Notes: generated by a model not told the origin, from the letters alone. Numbered from the stretch's first letter, positions 40,140-49,121 are shown. The stretch is 64,000 nucleotides of DNA from Pseudomonas sp. ATCC PTA-122608 (GCF_001952855.1 NZ_LPNO01000035.1:458886-522885), one strand, 5' to 3'. Program-made: numbers and translations.

Positions 40140-40853
40140 TCAACCGCCTTTGACGGTACCGGCACTCGCCATCTGGCGTGGCTTGCAGTTCAGGTACGCC
40201 GAGGACTTCAGCCAGCGCTGGTCGGGGTACCAGGAAAACATGAACTGGCCATCCTTGAGCTTATCCACCACTTGGCGCGCCACTTGCGGGCGCACCGCCG
40301 GGCAGCCCTGGCTGCGGCCGATGCGGCCTTCGCGCTTGCTCCACAAGGGGCTCACGTAGTCGGCGGCATGAATCACGATGGCACGGTCCCGCGCACGGTC
40401 ATTGAAGCCCGGCTCCAGGCCGTCCATGCGCAACGAGTAGCCATGGGCGCCTTCGTAGCTCTCCTGGGTGCGGAACAGCCCGATACTCGATTGGTAGCTG
40501 CCTTCACGGTTGGAGAACTGGGTAGCGAAGTTTTCCCCGGATTTTTGTCCGTGGGCCACCAGGTCCCGCAGCACTAATGTCTTCTTGCGCAGGTCGAAGA
40601 TCCATAGGCGACGAGCGGTCGAAGGTTGGGAATAGTCGATAACCGCCAGCCGGTCGGACTGTTCGATGCCATTGCCCACCGCGCATTGCATGGCGCTCAA
40701 GGCACTTTTCAATACGTCGGGGTTGAGTTCTGGAGCGGCGTGGGCGAGGCTGCTATACAGAGTAAGAGGTTTACCCGTGTCTGCGAGCGCAACGGTGCTC
40801 AGCGAGGCAAAGGTCGAGATGATCAGGCCGAGTCGGCAGCAAAAGGTCAGCAT
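40140..40853 (-). CDS. Murein L,D-transpeptidase catalytic domain family protein
   Basis: This is a 237-aa exported protein; the signal peptide runs to about residue 25 (IISTFASLSTVALA). Catalytic features: VIHAADYVSPLW with the active His and SQGCPAVRP with the nucleophilic Cys near residue 182. This is the PF13645-type variant of the YkuD fold. It probably acts on peptidoglycan cross-links in the periplasm. It starts only 37 bp from the divergent L,D-transpeptidase at 40891, so the two probably share a control region. Confidence 0.82.
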   Translation of the reverse strand: MLTFCCRLGLIISTFASLSTVALADTGKPLTLYSSLAHAAPELNPDVLKSALSAMQCAVGNGIEQSDRLAVIDYSQPSTARRLWIFDLRKKTLVLRDLVAHGQKSGENFATQFSNREGSYQSSIGLFRTQESYEGAHGYSLRMDGLEPGFNDRARDRAIVIHAADYVSPLWSKREGRIGRSQGCPAVRPQVARQVVDKLKDGQFMFSWYPDQRWLKSSAYLNCKPRQMASAGTVKGG

Positions 40854-40890
40854 GTATAGAGCATCTCCGCCGTGGATGGGAGCTAAGCGA

Positions 40891-42456
40891 TTGTTCAAAA
40901 AACACGCATGTTACTTGAGCATTTGCCTGCTCGTTGCACCGCTGGTCGCGACAGCCGAAGACCTGCTGGTGGTCTCGCCGGCCCCGGTGCAACTGGCGCT
41001 CTCGCAATTGCCGAGTGTTTGCCCAGGCCTTACCGGGCAAATTGATGCCCCTTCCCAGGCGCGCCTGCAGGCTTTTTATCAGCAGCAGGGCGACGTGGTG
41101 CTCTGGTCCGAGGGCGAGCGCCGCAGCGCGTTGCAAGCCCAATTGCTGATGCTGGCCGATGACGGTCTCGACCTCGCTCACTATAGACTGCCCCCGGTAG
41201 ATGCCACGGGGAACGTGCTGTGCAGCGACATCGGCACCAGCCAGCAATACTTGCAAGCCCTGCAGGATCTGCATTTCGGTCGCTTGCAGCAGTCGAGCTT
41301 CGAGCCCGTCTGGCATTCGCAACCACCGGCCCTTGACCCCGACACCCAACTGCTGGCGTTGGCCGGGCCGGGTTTGCAGGACATCGCCCAAGCCTTCGAC
41401 CAGGCCCGCCCGAGCGCGCCGTTGTACCTCAGCCTGCGCAGCGCCTATGCCGCCTTGCGCCAACAACCGTTGCAGCATTGGGAGGCGGTAGCCAGCGGCC
41501 CGCTGTTACGTCCGGGCATGGATGATTCGCGGGTGCCGCAACTGGCGCGGCGCATGGTCAATGGCGGCTACCTGGCCAGCCCTTCTTCGGGGACGCAATA
41601 CCGGGGCGAGTTGGTCAACGCGGTCAAGACCTTCCAGCAAAGCCATTCCCTTCAAGCCGACGGCGTGATCGGCCCCGGCACCGTCACCGAATTGAACATC
41701 AGCCCGGCGATTCGTCGCGAACAACTGCGCATCAACCTTGAGCGGTTTCGCTGGTTGTCCCGGGACATGGAGCCCGATGGTGTGCTGGTGAACGTTGCGG
41801 CGGCGCAATTGAGCTTCTACCAAGGCGGTGTGCCTGTGTGGCAAACCCGGCTGCAAGTCGGCCGCGCCGACCGCCAGACGCCGTTGCTGAAGTCGCGCAT
41901 CACCCGTCTGACCCTGAACCCCACCTGGACCATCCCGCCCACCATCATGCGCGAGGACAAGCTGCCGGCGATCCGCCTCAACCCCGAATACCTGCGCCAA
42001 CAGAACCTGCAAGTGCTCGACAGCCAGGGCAACCCACTGGCGCCGGAGCAGGTCGACTGGTCGCACCCCGGCAACATCCTGCTGCGCCAGGGCGCCGGCC
42101 CGCGCAACCCGCTGGGCCGGATCGTGCTGCGTTTTCCCAATCCGTATTCGGTGTACCTGCACGACACACCGAGCCAACCGCTGTTCTCCAAGGGCCCGCG
42201 GGCCTTCAGTTCGGGGTGTGTGAGGGTTGAGCAGCCACTGCTGCTGCGGGACTTGCTGGTGAGCCCGGCGGAGAAGATCCGCACCGAAGAACTGCTGGCG
42301 ACGGAAACCACCCACGAATTCCGGCTCGCGACACCAGTGCCAGTGTTGTTGGGGTACTGGACGGTGCAGGTCGATGGCCAGGGCGCATTGCTGTACGCGC
42401 CGGATATTTACGGGCGGGATCCGGTGTTGATGAAGGCGATGGAGAGTGCGCTCTAA
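40891..42456 (+). CDS. L,D-transpeptidase (YcbB/LdtD-like) with peptidoglycan-binding domain
   Basis: This is a 521-aa enzyme. The frame is open far upstream, but TTG 40891 is supported by GGGAG 8 bases ahead and yields a proper signal peptide (ACYLSICLLVAPLVATAEDL). ATG 40876 is the alternative. A scaffold domain is followed by a PG_binding_1 motif (LVNAVKTFQQSHSLQADGVI, about 240-270). The YkuD catalytic domain has YLHDTPSQPLFS and SSGCVRVEQP, with the nucleophile near Cys442. It makes 3-3 cross-links in peptidoglycan by family knowledge. Confidence 0.87.
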   Translation: MFKKHACYLSICLLVAPLVATAEDLLVVSPAPVQLALSQLPSVCPGLTGQIDAPSQARLQAFYQQQGDVVLWSEGERRSALQAQLLMLADDGLDLAHYRLPPVDATGNVLCSDIGTSQQYLQALQDLHFGRLQQSSFEPVWHSQPPALDPDTQLLALAGPGLQDIAQAFDQARPSAPLYLSLRSAYAALRQQPLQHWEAVASGPLLRPGMDDSRVPQLARRMVNGGYLASPSSGTQYRGELVNAVKTFQQSHSLQADGVIGPGTVTELNISPAIRREQLRINLERFRWLSRDMEPDGVLVNVAAAQLSFYQGGVPVWQTRLQVGRADRQTPLLKSRITRLTLNPTWTIPPTIMREDKLPAIRLNPEYLRQQNLQVLDSQGNPLAPEQVDWSHPGNILLRQGAGPRNPLGRIVLRFPNPYSVYLHDTPSQPLFSKGPRAFSSGCVRVEQPLLLRDLLVSPAEKIRTEELLATETTHEFRLATPVPVLLGYWTVQVDGQGALLYAPDIYGRDPVLMKAMESAL

Positions 42457-42953
42457 ACGCTTAGCTGCGCGTTGATCATCGTCAGCGCCTGATCGGGCGA
42501 CAAGTGCGCGGTATCGACAGTAAATGGCGACTCGGCCCATGGCTCGTATTCATGGGCCAGGACAGACTGCCAACTGGGCGGAGTAAGCCCTGGAATGTCG
42601 CTGGTGCGTGATTCCACGCGGCGTTGATGTTCCGGCGTGTCGGAGCAAATCACCTGGATATTCACCAGCGGCTTACCGGCGCGTAGAGCGGTGTCGCGCC
42701 ACGCCTGACGACTTTCAGCCACCGGGTTCACGCAGTCAGCGACAACCGTGTGGCCCAGCAGAAGATTGCTCAACGCCAGCGCATTGGCCACCTGATAGCC
42801 GCTGCTGCCCACGCCTTGCTCCAGAACCCCGGCATCCCGGATGGCCTGCTCGATGGTATCGATGCGCAGGTAAACGGCACCGGTCTGCACAGCAAGGGCC
42901 TTGGCAATCGTGGTCTTCCCGGTGCCGGGCAGGCCGCTGAACACAATAAGCAT
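42453..42953 (-). CDS. AAA-type P-loop kinase-like ATPase
   Basis: This is a 166-aa nucleotide-binding protein. Walker A is FSGLPGTGKTTIAKALA at the N-terminus and a Walker-B-like strand is TVVADCVNPV. LRIDTIEQAIRDAG resembles small-molecule kinases of the shikimate/gluconate/chloramphenicol-phosphotransferase type (AAA_33). Substrate unknown. The 3' end overlaps the convergent L,D-transpeptidase by four bases. Confidence 0.82.
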   Translation of the reverse strand: MLIVFSGLPGTGKTTIAKALAVQTGAVYLRIDTIEQAIRDAGVLEQGVGSSGYQVANALALSNLLLGHTVVADCVNPVAESRQAWRDTALRAGKPLVNIQVICSDTPEHQRRVESRTSDIPGLTPPSWQSVLAHEYEPWAESPFTVDTAHLSPDQALTMINAQLSV

Positions 42954-42998
42954 CGTCGATCCTTCGAATGGGTGGGGCGGGCCAGTCTAACGGGTCAC

Positions 42999-44057
42999 TC
43001 ACTTCAAATAACAGGCGCTGATCCAGTCCGAAGGCTTGGGTGAGAGCTGTTCGGCCACCGGCAAATACCGCGCGTCCAACTGCGCTGCCAGCCAGTACAG
43101 GGTATTGCTGCTCTTGGGGTTCCACTCGCCGCTGTAGCCCGGTTCGCCGATGCGGGCACGGTCCCTGTCGAACTGCACGTGGGTGTTCACGAATTCTTCG
43201 TGGCTGCGCTGGCCTTTGGCATATGGCGCCAGCCAGTCCAGTGCCTCGCTCAGCGAGCCGCCGTGGGACGCGGTGAAGTCCAGCCAGTTGCCGCCAATGC
43301 CGTAGGGCTTGGCCGCCAGCGCCGCTTGAACCAGCGGCTCCAGGTCGTAGACCACGTAGTGCAGGGCGTCACGGTCGTGGAAGTCGGTCACCGAACCGTC
43401 GGGCAGCACATTGTCGGTGATCTGTTGCTGGAACAGCTTGAAGGCCTCTTCCAGCATCTCGCGGTCGCCCAATGCGGCGGCGGCTACCGTAACCAGCTTC
43501 ACGCGGTGGCTTTGCCAGTTATTGGTGTTGGTGGCCTTCTTGGCACCATGGAACTGCTTGATGCGTTCGATATAGCCATTGCCCAGGTTGGTCAGCAGCG
43601 CGCGAGTGGCGTCGCGGGTCTGGGGGCGCAGATCGCTGGCGGTGAGCGCGTAGGCGTTCATCAGCATATCGAGGTTGGTTTCGTCGATCGGGTTGAAGTC
43701 CGGCTGATAGGTGCTGGCCCACGCGCTGAGGTAGTCATCCACTTGCTTGAGATAGCCCGTGTCGCGGCTCAGGCGCCAGGCCAGGGCAGCCTGGCGCATC
43801 ACCGGCCAATCCTTCTCGGCGGCGATGCTTTGCTCGCGAATGCCGTGGTTGGGCAGCGTGCCTTCGGTGTGCAGATGGGGCAGGGCGTCGGGTTGGTCGC
43901 CGAGGTGGCGCTGGGCGGCGGCCAGGAGCGACTTGGAGGTCGGATTCGAGGTGACGGGCTGGCAGGCACTCAGCACCTGGGGCGCAGCACAGGCGGCTTG
44001 GGCGAACGAGGCGAGCAGCGCGGCCAGGGCCACGGTTTTCAGAGGGCGTTGTAGCAT
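42999..44057 (-). CDS. Alginate lyase family protein (PL5-like)
   Basis: This is a 352-aa periplasmic protein. The signal peptide is KTVALAALLASFAQAACA. The alpha/alpha-toroid fold of PL5 is suggested by PNHGIREQSIAAEKDWPVMR, ALAWRLSRDTGYLKQVDDYL and the central TNNWQSHRVKLVTVAAAAL, where AlgL has its catalytic Asn/His. It is not inside an alginate operon here. The central motif differs from classic AlgL, so polysaccharide specificity is uncertain. Confidence 0.78.
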   Translation of the reverse strand: MLQRPLKTVALAALLASFAQAACAAPQVLSACQPVTSNPTSKSLLAAAQRHLGDQPDALPHLHTEGTLPNHGIREQSIAAEKDWPVMRQAALAWRLSRDTGYLKQVDDYLSAWASTYQPDFNPIDETNLDMLMNAYALTASDLRPQTRDATRALLTNLGNGYIERIKQFHGAKKATNTNNWQSHRVKLVTVAAAALGDREMLEEAFKLFQQQITDNVLPDGSVTDFHDRDALHYVVYDLEPLVQAALAAKPYGIGGNWLDFTASHGGSLSEALDWLAPYAKGQRSHEEFVNTHVQFDRDRARIGEPGYSGEWNPKSSNTLYWLAAQLDARYLPVAEQLSPKPSDWISACYLK

Positions 44058-44187
44058 GCTGTTCCTCAGGGATGGATTGACCCGGACGGGGCAAAGTCAC
44101 GCTACCATGCCCGTGACGAGTATTTGATGAAATACCCGCCAGCCCTCTATCCTTACAGGGCTTGCCCGGTCTAGAAAAGGACGCCCC

Positions 44188-45021
44188 ATGACCTTGCAGT
44201 TCGTGAAAATGCACGCCCACGGTGATGACTTCGTGGTGATCGACCGACGCGGCCAGGATGACCCGATCACCGCGCACATCGCCCGCCGCCTGGGGGATCG
44301 CCATCGCGGCATTGGCTTCAATCAATTGGCCGTGGTGCTCGATTGTGCTGACGCCGCCGCCCGCATCACATTCTGGAACCCCAACGGCACGCCGCTCGAC
44401 ACCTGCGGCAGCGCCACCCGTGGGGTCGCGGACATGCTGATGCGCGAAGCCGGCACCGCTACCATCGTGCTGCGAACCAACCGGGGGCTGCTGACCTGCG
44501 TGCGCGAATCAGGGCAGCGGGTGTCGGTGGACATGGGGCGGCCGTCATTAGGCTGGGAAGAGATTCCGCTGGCGCAAGCGATGGCCACCGAATGCTTACC
44601 GCTGAAGGGCGACCCGGCGGCGTGCAGCATGGGTAACCCGCATTGCACCTTCTTTGTCGATGATCTGGCGGCGGTCGATATCGCGGCTCTTGGGCCGTCA
44701 CTGGAAACCCACCCGCTGTTCCCCAGCAAGACCAACGTGCATTTCGTGCAAGTGCTGGATCGCAGCCATATTCGTCTGCGGATCTGGGAGCGTGGCGGCG
44801 GCATCCCGCAGGGCTCGGGTTCGTGCTGTTGTGGTGCGGTGGTCAACGGGATTCGTCGCGGGCTGCTGGATGACACCGTCGACGTGCAATGCGATGGCGG
44901 TACCGTGACGGTGCATTGGGATGGCAGTGGTGGTGTGGTGCTGACCGGCGCCGTACAAACGACGCTTCACGGCACCGTTGCCGATCAGCTTTTGCAGACG
45001 CTAGCGCACGAAATCTCATGA
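44188..45021 (+). CDS. DapF-like epimerase/racemase (second-type)
   Basis: This is a 277-aa PLP-independent racemase of the diaminopimelate epimerase fold. Both catalytic cysteines are kept: Cys73 in NPNGTPLDTCGSATRGV and Cys215 (or a neighbour) in QGSGSCCCGAVV. The surrounding residues depart from DapF: CGNGxR is CGSATR and the ACGTGACA loop is GSGSCCCGA. This pattern suggests an amino acid racemase (as in histidine racemases) rather than the lysine-pathway enzyme. It overlaps a GNAT gene by four bases. Confidence 0.82.
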   Translation: MTLQFVKMHAHGDDFVVIDRRGQDDPITAHIARRLGDRHRGIGFNQLAVVLDCADAAARITFWNPNGTPLDTCGSATRGVADMLMREAGTATIVLRTNRGLLTCVRESGQRVSVDMGRPSLGWEEIPLAQAMATECLPLKGDPAACSMGNPHCTFFVDDLAAVDIAALGPSLETHPLFPSKTNVHFVQVLDRSHIRLRIWERGGGIPQGSGSCCCGAVVNGIRRGLLDDTVDVQCDGGTVTVHWDGSGGVVLTGAVQTTLHGTVADQLLQTLAHEIS

Positions 45022-45527
45022 GCCCCGTCACTGTTCGCCCCCTTAAATACGACGACAGCCTGCAAATGCTCACCACCCTGATTCACCAGGCGTATGCGCC
45101 CCATGCGGCCCAAGGCCTGCGTTATTGGGGCACCCATCAAACTGTAGCCGACACCGCCACCCGATTTGCCTCGGGACTTGGCTTTGTCGCCGAAGTGGCA
45201 GGGCAGATCGCTGGAACCATCACCTTGCGCCCGCCACAACCTGAATCACCGGCCGCGCTTTATCGGGATCCCGAGACCTGGAGCATCAGCCAGTTCGCTG
45301 TGGCGCCGTCACACAAAGGCTGTGGCATTGGGCTCGCCCTGCATGAACATGCACTGGCGGTAGCGTTGTCGAACGGCGCCAGGCGGATGGCACTGGATAC
45401 CGCCGAGCCGGCCAAACCATTGATTGCCCTGTACCGCCGATGGGGCTACCAGATCGTGGGCGAGCAGGATTGGCGACCGCATACCAATTACTTGAGTGTG
45501 TTGATGACCCGCTCGTTGCGGGCGTGA
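45018..45527 (+). CDS. GNAT-family N-acetyltransferase
   Basis: This is a 169-aa acyltransferase. It starts at ATG 45018 within ATGA, coupled to the DapF-like racemase. WSISQFAVAPSHKGCGIGLALHEHAL is the acetyl-CoA loop (K-G-C-G-I-G) and PAKPLIALYRRWGYQIVGEQ the C-terminal element. Co-translation with a racemase suggests it acylates the racemised amino acid; that is inference. Confidence 0.88.
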   Translation: MSPVTVRPLKYDDSLQMLTTLIHQAYAPHAAQGLRYWGTHQTVADTATRFASGLGFVAEVAGQIAGTITLRPPQPESPAALYRDPETWSISQFAVAPSHKGCGIGLALHEHALAVALSNGARRMALDTAEPAKPLIALYRRWGYQIVGEQDWRPHTNYLSVLMTRSLRA

Positions 45528-45555
45528 TAGATAAGCTAGAGTCAGGGCTTTAAGG

Positions 45556-46809
45556 ATGAATGGTTTGGGTAACCCATACATGGTGATATTTCCACGGCGA
45601 TCCTTGCTCGGCCTGTTGGTCGTTTTTCTGGTGGGTTGGTTTTGCATGGTCTCGGCCCACGCCGAAGACACTGCGCCACCCGACCTGGTCAAGGTGCCCC
45701 TGGACCGGCGCGTGATCGACCTGACCCACACCCTCGACTCCGCCACTCAATCCCGCATGACGGCGCTACTCGCTGGCCTGGAACAACGCAAGGGCGCCCA
45801 GGTGGCGGTGATGCTGCTGCCGAGCACCGATGGCGTGGGCATCGAGGACTTCGCCAACCAACTGTTCCGTGCCTGGAAACTGGGGCGCAAGGACGTCAAC
45901 GACGGCATCCTGCTGCTGGTGGCGAAGGACGATCGCAAGGTTCGGATCGAAGTCGGTTACGGCCTGGAAGGCGTGGTCACCGACCTGCTGGCCCACCGCA
46001 TCATCGAAGAACACATCACCCCGGCGTTTCGCCAGGGCGATTACGCAGGCGGCGTGCAGCAGGCGGTGGATGACCTGACGCTACTGGTGGACGGCGGCAA
46101 CTTGCCCGAGGTGGCCAAGGCCGGTTTTCCGCCTGAAGCGTATGCGGTGCTCCTGGCGTTCATTTTTGGCGGGGTGGTCGGGGTATTGATGGGGGCCGAA
46201 AAACTCCCTTGGCGCCGGGCCCTGATGGCGGTGGTCGTTGTCACCGTGGTGCTGGTCGCGGTTGCGGGCGGCAAAGACTGGCCGGTCTATTTGCTGTTGC
46301 TGCCACTGTGCATGTTGATCGGTGGCGCTACTTTCGGCGCGTTGTGGCAGGCGAGGGCGGCGTTTTACAGCGTGCTGGTGCTGTTGGGCTATATCGCCGG
46401 CGTGCTGCTGACCGATAATTTCGTGCGCGAGATATCCCTGATCCACTGGCTGGCTTATCCATTCGCAGGGCTGCTGGTCCTGGGCCTGTATCTCGGCCTG
46501 TTCCTGGTGATGAAGAGCATGTGGCAAGAGAGCCAGGTTAGCTTTTTCGTGCGGCTGGTGGCGGTGCTGGTGGTGTACGGGATCGTCGGGGCATTGATTG
46601 AGAAGGGCACCACGGGATGGCTGCTGGCGTTCCCATTCGCCTCGTTTGCGGCGCTGTTCATCTTTGCCCATGGTATTAGCGGCGGGTCGGGATCGGGGTC
46701 GAGTTCGGGCGGGGGATCGAGTTCCTCCAGTTCGGGCTCCAGTTCCAGCAGCAGCTCATCGGGTAGCGGCGGTTCCAGCGGCGGGGGTGGTGCGTCGGGG
46801 AGTTGGTAA
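45556..46809 (+). CDS. TPM-domain membrane protein (YgcG family) with Ser/Gly tail
   Basis: This is a 417-aa protein. A signal/anchor segment (LLGLLVVFLVGWFCMVSAHA) is followed by a TPM domain at about 45-175 (VIDLTHTLDSATQSRMTALL, FANQLFRAWKLGRKDVNDGI and KVRIEVGYGLEGVVTD). Several membrane spans cover residues 195-370. The tail from about 375 to 417 is almost only Ser and Gly, ending in GASGSW, typical for YgcG-type TPM proteins. Proposed roles of TPM proteins include phosphatase or photosystem/respiratory repair; none is shown here. Confidence 0.87.
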   Translation: MNGLGNPYMVIFPRRSLLGLLVVFLVGWFCMVSAHAEDTAPPDLVKVPLDRRVIDLTHTLDSATQSRMTALLAGLEQRKGAQVAVMLLPSTDGVGIEDFANQLFRAWKLGRKDVNDGILLLVAKDDRKVRIEVGYGLEGVVTDLLAHRIIEEHITPAFRQGDYAGGVQQAVDDLTLLVDGGNLPEVAKAGFPPEAYAVLLAFIFGGVVGVLMGAEKLPWRRALMAVVVVTVVLVAVAGGKDWPVYLLLLPLCMLIGGATFGALWQARAAFYSVLVLLGYIAGVLLTDNFVREISLIHWLAYPFAGLLVLGLYLGLFLVMKSMWQESQVSFFVRLVAVLVVYGIVGALIEKGTTGWLLAFPFASFAALFIFAHGISGGSGSGSSSGGGSSSSSSGSSSSSSSSGSGGSSGGGGASGSW

Positions 46810-46830
46810 GACTCCCCCCGGAATTTAATC

Positions 46831-46852
46831 GGGCTGGTTAGCAATCCAGCCC
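46831..46852 (+). terminator. Terminator-like hairpin after the TPM gene
   Basis: GGGCTGG (46831-46837), loop TTAGCAAT, CCAGCCC (46846-46852). A perfect 7-bp stem 21 bases after the TPM stop; only a short T stretch follows. Confidence 0.55.
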
Positions 46853-46931
46853 TTGAAGCTGAGAGTCGCGTAGAACAGATGTGCAGTTGTGTTAAAACAT
46901 TGCCCTTCCTGATGATGAGAGCGCCCATCGA

Positions 46932-47458
46932 ATGCTCCCCGACATACTTATCCGCGATGCACTCCCTGAAGATGCGTTATGCATTGGCGTGCTGGGCATG
47001 CAGGTTTTTCTCGATACCTACGCCACCGAAGGCATTCGCGACTCCATCGCCGCCGAGGCGCTGCAAGCGTTTTCTCCCCAGACAATCTCCGCGCTGATTG
47101 CTCAGCCGGGCACGGCCATTATCGTCGCTGAATCCAACGGGCATCTGGTGGGGTTTGCCCAGGTGGTGATGAATGCCGACCATGAGCTGATCTCAACGCC
47201 GAACGCCGCCGAGTTGCAGCGACTCTACATCCAGGAACGGTTTACCGGCCTGGGCCTCGGGTACCGCTTGCTGCAAGCGGCTGAGCAGCGTGCCGGGAGG
47301 GCGGTGCATCGTTGTTGTGGGCGACGGTGTGGGTCGGCAACGAGCGGGCGCTGGGGTTTTATCCGCGGCGTGGTTATGAGCTGTTGGGCGCGCCGACTTA
47401 CACGTTTCAGAATGAGAGCCATGAAAATCGGCTGTTTGGTAAAAGGCTTGGGGTTTAG
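46932..47458 (+). pseudogene. GNAT acetyltransferase with frameshift
   Basis: The first ~120 codons (MLPDILIRDALPEDALCIGV to LQRLYIQERFTGLGLGYRLLQAAEQR) are a normal GNAT through the acetyl-CoA loop. Near 47297-47312 the frame breaks. In the original frame it reads nonsense to 47504. In the other frame the expected end appears, LLWATVWVGNERALGFYPRR then GYELLGAPTYTFQNESHENR, and stops at 47458. This is a one-base-type indel, either real inactivation or a sequencing error. Ortholog comparison would tell which. Confidence 0.75.
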
Positions 47459-47500
47459 CCGCCAGAGATCGAGTGAGCAATTTTCCATTGGAGGAGCAGG

Positions 47501-47716
47501 ATGATGGCTGAGGGATTTGCACTCGAAAAGGTGGCCTATCTGGAATTTCAGCGCCTTCTGAAAACCGGGCATTTTGCGCATCAGCGCACCGGCCAAGCGT
47601 TCTACAACCACTTCAACTTGCACCGGCTTTCGGATCAACAAGCGCTAGCCGGGTTATATGCGGCGGATGGACGTCAGGCGATAAAGCTGATTGAGCGTAT
47701 GTTCGTGATCGAGTGA
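47501..47716 (+). CDS. Hypothetical 71-aa protein
   Basis: This is a small protein with a strong GGAGGAG site just ahead of ATG 47501 (MMAEGFALEKVAYLEFQRLL); ATG 47504 is equally possible. It is helical, with a basic and aromatic middle (HFAHQRTGQAFYNHFNLHRL). No family is recognised. The good ribosome site and regular codon use support a real gene. Confidence 0.6.
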   Translation: MMAEGFALEKVAYLEFQRLLKTGHFAHQRTGQAFYNHFNLHRLSDQQALAGLYAADGRQAIKLIERMFVIE

Positions 47717-47726
47717 AGTAAGTCCC

Positions 47727-48152
47727 TCAGAGCGTTTTGCTCAGGAACACCCGGCTGCTGCCTTCCGGGTTGCAAGGGATCTCACCAAAACGCACCCAGC
47801 CATTCTTCTCGTAAAATTCCGGGGCCTGGAAACTGATGGTGTACAGCACCGCCGAGCGGCAGCCACGGTGACGGGCTTCATCTTCGAATGCCTTCAGCAA
47901 CGTTGTACCCAGGCCTGAGCCACGCAGCGCCTTGGGCAGATGAAACAGATCGAGAAAGGCCATGCCAAGAGTGGTTTTGCCGGTGATCCCGCCGAGGACT
48001 TCACCGGTGTCGGGATCTTTTATCAGCACCGTCAGCGGGCGCCGATCATTGGAACCGGTGATGTGTTCGTTGAAGGCGGCAAGGCCGCTGCCGAGGATGC
48101 GCTCGGCCTCGGCATTCGGCTGGTCACCTACTTCAATCAGATGCGGTGTCAT
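47727..48152 (-). CDS. GNAT-family N-acetyltransferase
   Basis: This is a 141-aa enzyme from ATG 48152, with AAGGAG 10 bases ahead. FLDLFHLPKALRGSGLGTTL is the acetyl-CoA loop (R-G-S-G-L-G) and FQAPEFYEKNGWVRFGEIP the C-terminal element. VLIKDPDTGEVLGGITGKTT precedes it. Substrate unknown. Confidence 0.87.
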   Translation of the reverse strand: MTPHLIEVGDQPNAEAERILGSGLAAFNEHITGSNDRRPLTVLIKDPDTGEVLGGITGKTTLGMAFLDLFHLPKALRGSGLGTTLLKAFEDEARHRGCRSAVLYTISFQAPEFYEKNGWVRFGEIPCNPEGSSRVFLSKTL

Positions 48153-48199
48153 CACGTTGTACTCCTTGGGGCATGTCACGCTTCAAACAGGTCGCGGGA

Positions 48200-48916
48200 T
48201 TACCTCACCTGCATGATTGTCATCTGCTTGCCAATGTCGTCGCTCTGGTCGGTGCTGGCGTGGTAGAAAAAACCATAGTCAACCAGGTAGTAGTAATGCT
48301 GCATCGGGGCCGGCGGCAGGTTTTCACGGGGCTGGCGGCAGCTCAGGGCCTTGGCGTTGCCACTCAAGCTGGGGTTTAACTGACTGGCAGAAACCTCATT
48401 GTCGATCGTGCAAACCGTCTTCCATGTGCTATCCATCAAGGTCCCGAGGTAGGTGTTACTGAGGGTTTGCCGGCGGGTATAGCTGACTTGACTGCCCACG
48501 TTCAATTGCTTCCAGTCGCCTTCAAAATTCAGGCTGCCGACCAGGGTGGTGGTTTGCGCACTCTTGTTCGACTCGCTGCTGGAGAGCGTCAGCAGGCCGC
48601 GCCAACTGATTTGACGCCCGCTGTGACCGTTCTCGGTGTAGTTGATCGCCAACTGGCCAGTCGCCGGGTCGGGGGCTATAAACGACTCGATACGTTCTGG
48701 TTTCGAGGTTTTGAGGTAGATAGAGGTGCCTGTCAGATCCAGGTAGCTCAGCGCCTTGCTCGGCGTCGGCATCTGCAACTGCTCGATGCTCTTGATCACG
48801 GCTGGGTTGATGTCGGGCAGTTTATGGGTCGTGACATCGCCATGGCTGACGCGGGATGTGGGGGTGGAGCAGGCGCTCAGGGCGAGGCAGGCGAGGGGCA
48901 GGATCAGGCGTTGCAC
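48200..48916 (-). CDS. Lipoprotein of unknown function
   Basis: This is a 238-aa precursor. The GTG 48916 start (MQRLILPLACLALSACSTP) gives a clean lipoprotein signal with lipobox LSAC; GGAGA stands 6-7 bases upstream. The longer frame to 48991 would add an Arg-rich leader and lacks support. The mature domain is rich in beta-strand-like segments (TSIYLKTSKPERIESFIAPD) and contains a Cys pair region near the end. No known domain. Confidence 0.78.
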   Translation of the reverse strand: MQRLILPLACLALSACSTPTSRVSHGDVTTHKLPDINPAVIKSIEQLQMPTPSKALSYLDLTGTSIYLKTSKPERIESFIAPDPATGQLAINYTENGHSGRQISWRGLLTLSSSESNKSAQTTTLVGSLNFEGDWKQLNVGSQVSYTRRQTLSNTYLGTLMDSTWKTVCTIDNEVSASQLNPSLSGNAKALSCRQPRENLPPAPMQHYYYLVDYGFFYHASTDQSDDIGKQMTIMQVR

Positions 48917-49038
48917 GGGTGTCTCCGTTGAGTCCGTTCGGGGGAGGCGCCGGGGGCGCGTAAATAGGCGCACAGCATAGCGCCTGGGCATTGCAGGCGT
49001 CAGCGTTGTTTGATCAATGTTTGTTCCCTCTCGCCTGC

Positions 49039-49070
49039 TTGACTCTGTCCCGCGGGGCAGACTTTAGGCT
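49039..49070 (+). promoter_or_regulatory. MerR-type promoter with dyad in a 20-bp spacer
   Basis: TTGACT (-35, 49039-49044) and TAGGCT (-10, 49065-49070) are 20 bp apart, the long spacing typical of MerR/SoxR-activated promoters. The spacer holds a near-perfect dyad CTGTCCCG-CGGGGCAG (one mismatch, 49045-49060). It drives the reductase gene at 49122. The MerR gene right behind that gene is the obvious regulator. Confidence 0.72.
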
Positions 49071-49121
49071 GTTTTCCAGGCGAAGGAGGAGTGCAATCCT
49101 CCCGCGAAATGGAGATTTGGT

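Noticed and set aside
47313..47504. C-terminal part of the 190-codon GNAT frame (RCCGRRCGSATSG...)
   Set aside because: It is out-of-frame reading after an indel; the expected GNAT C-terminus lies in another frame ending at 47458.
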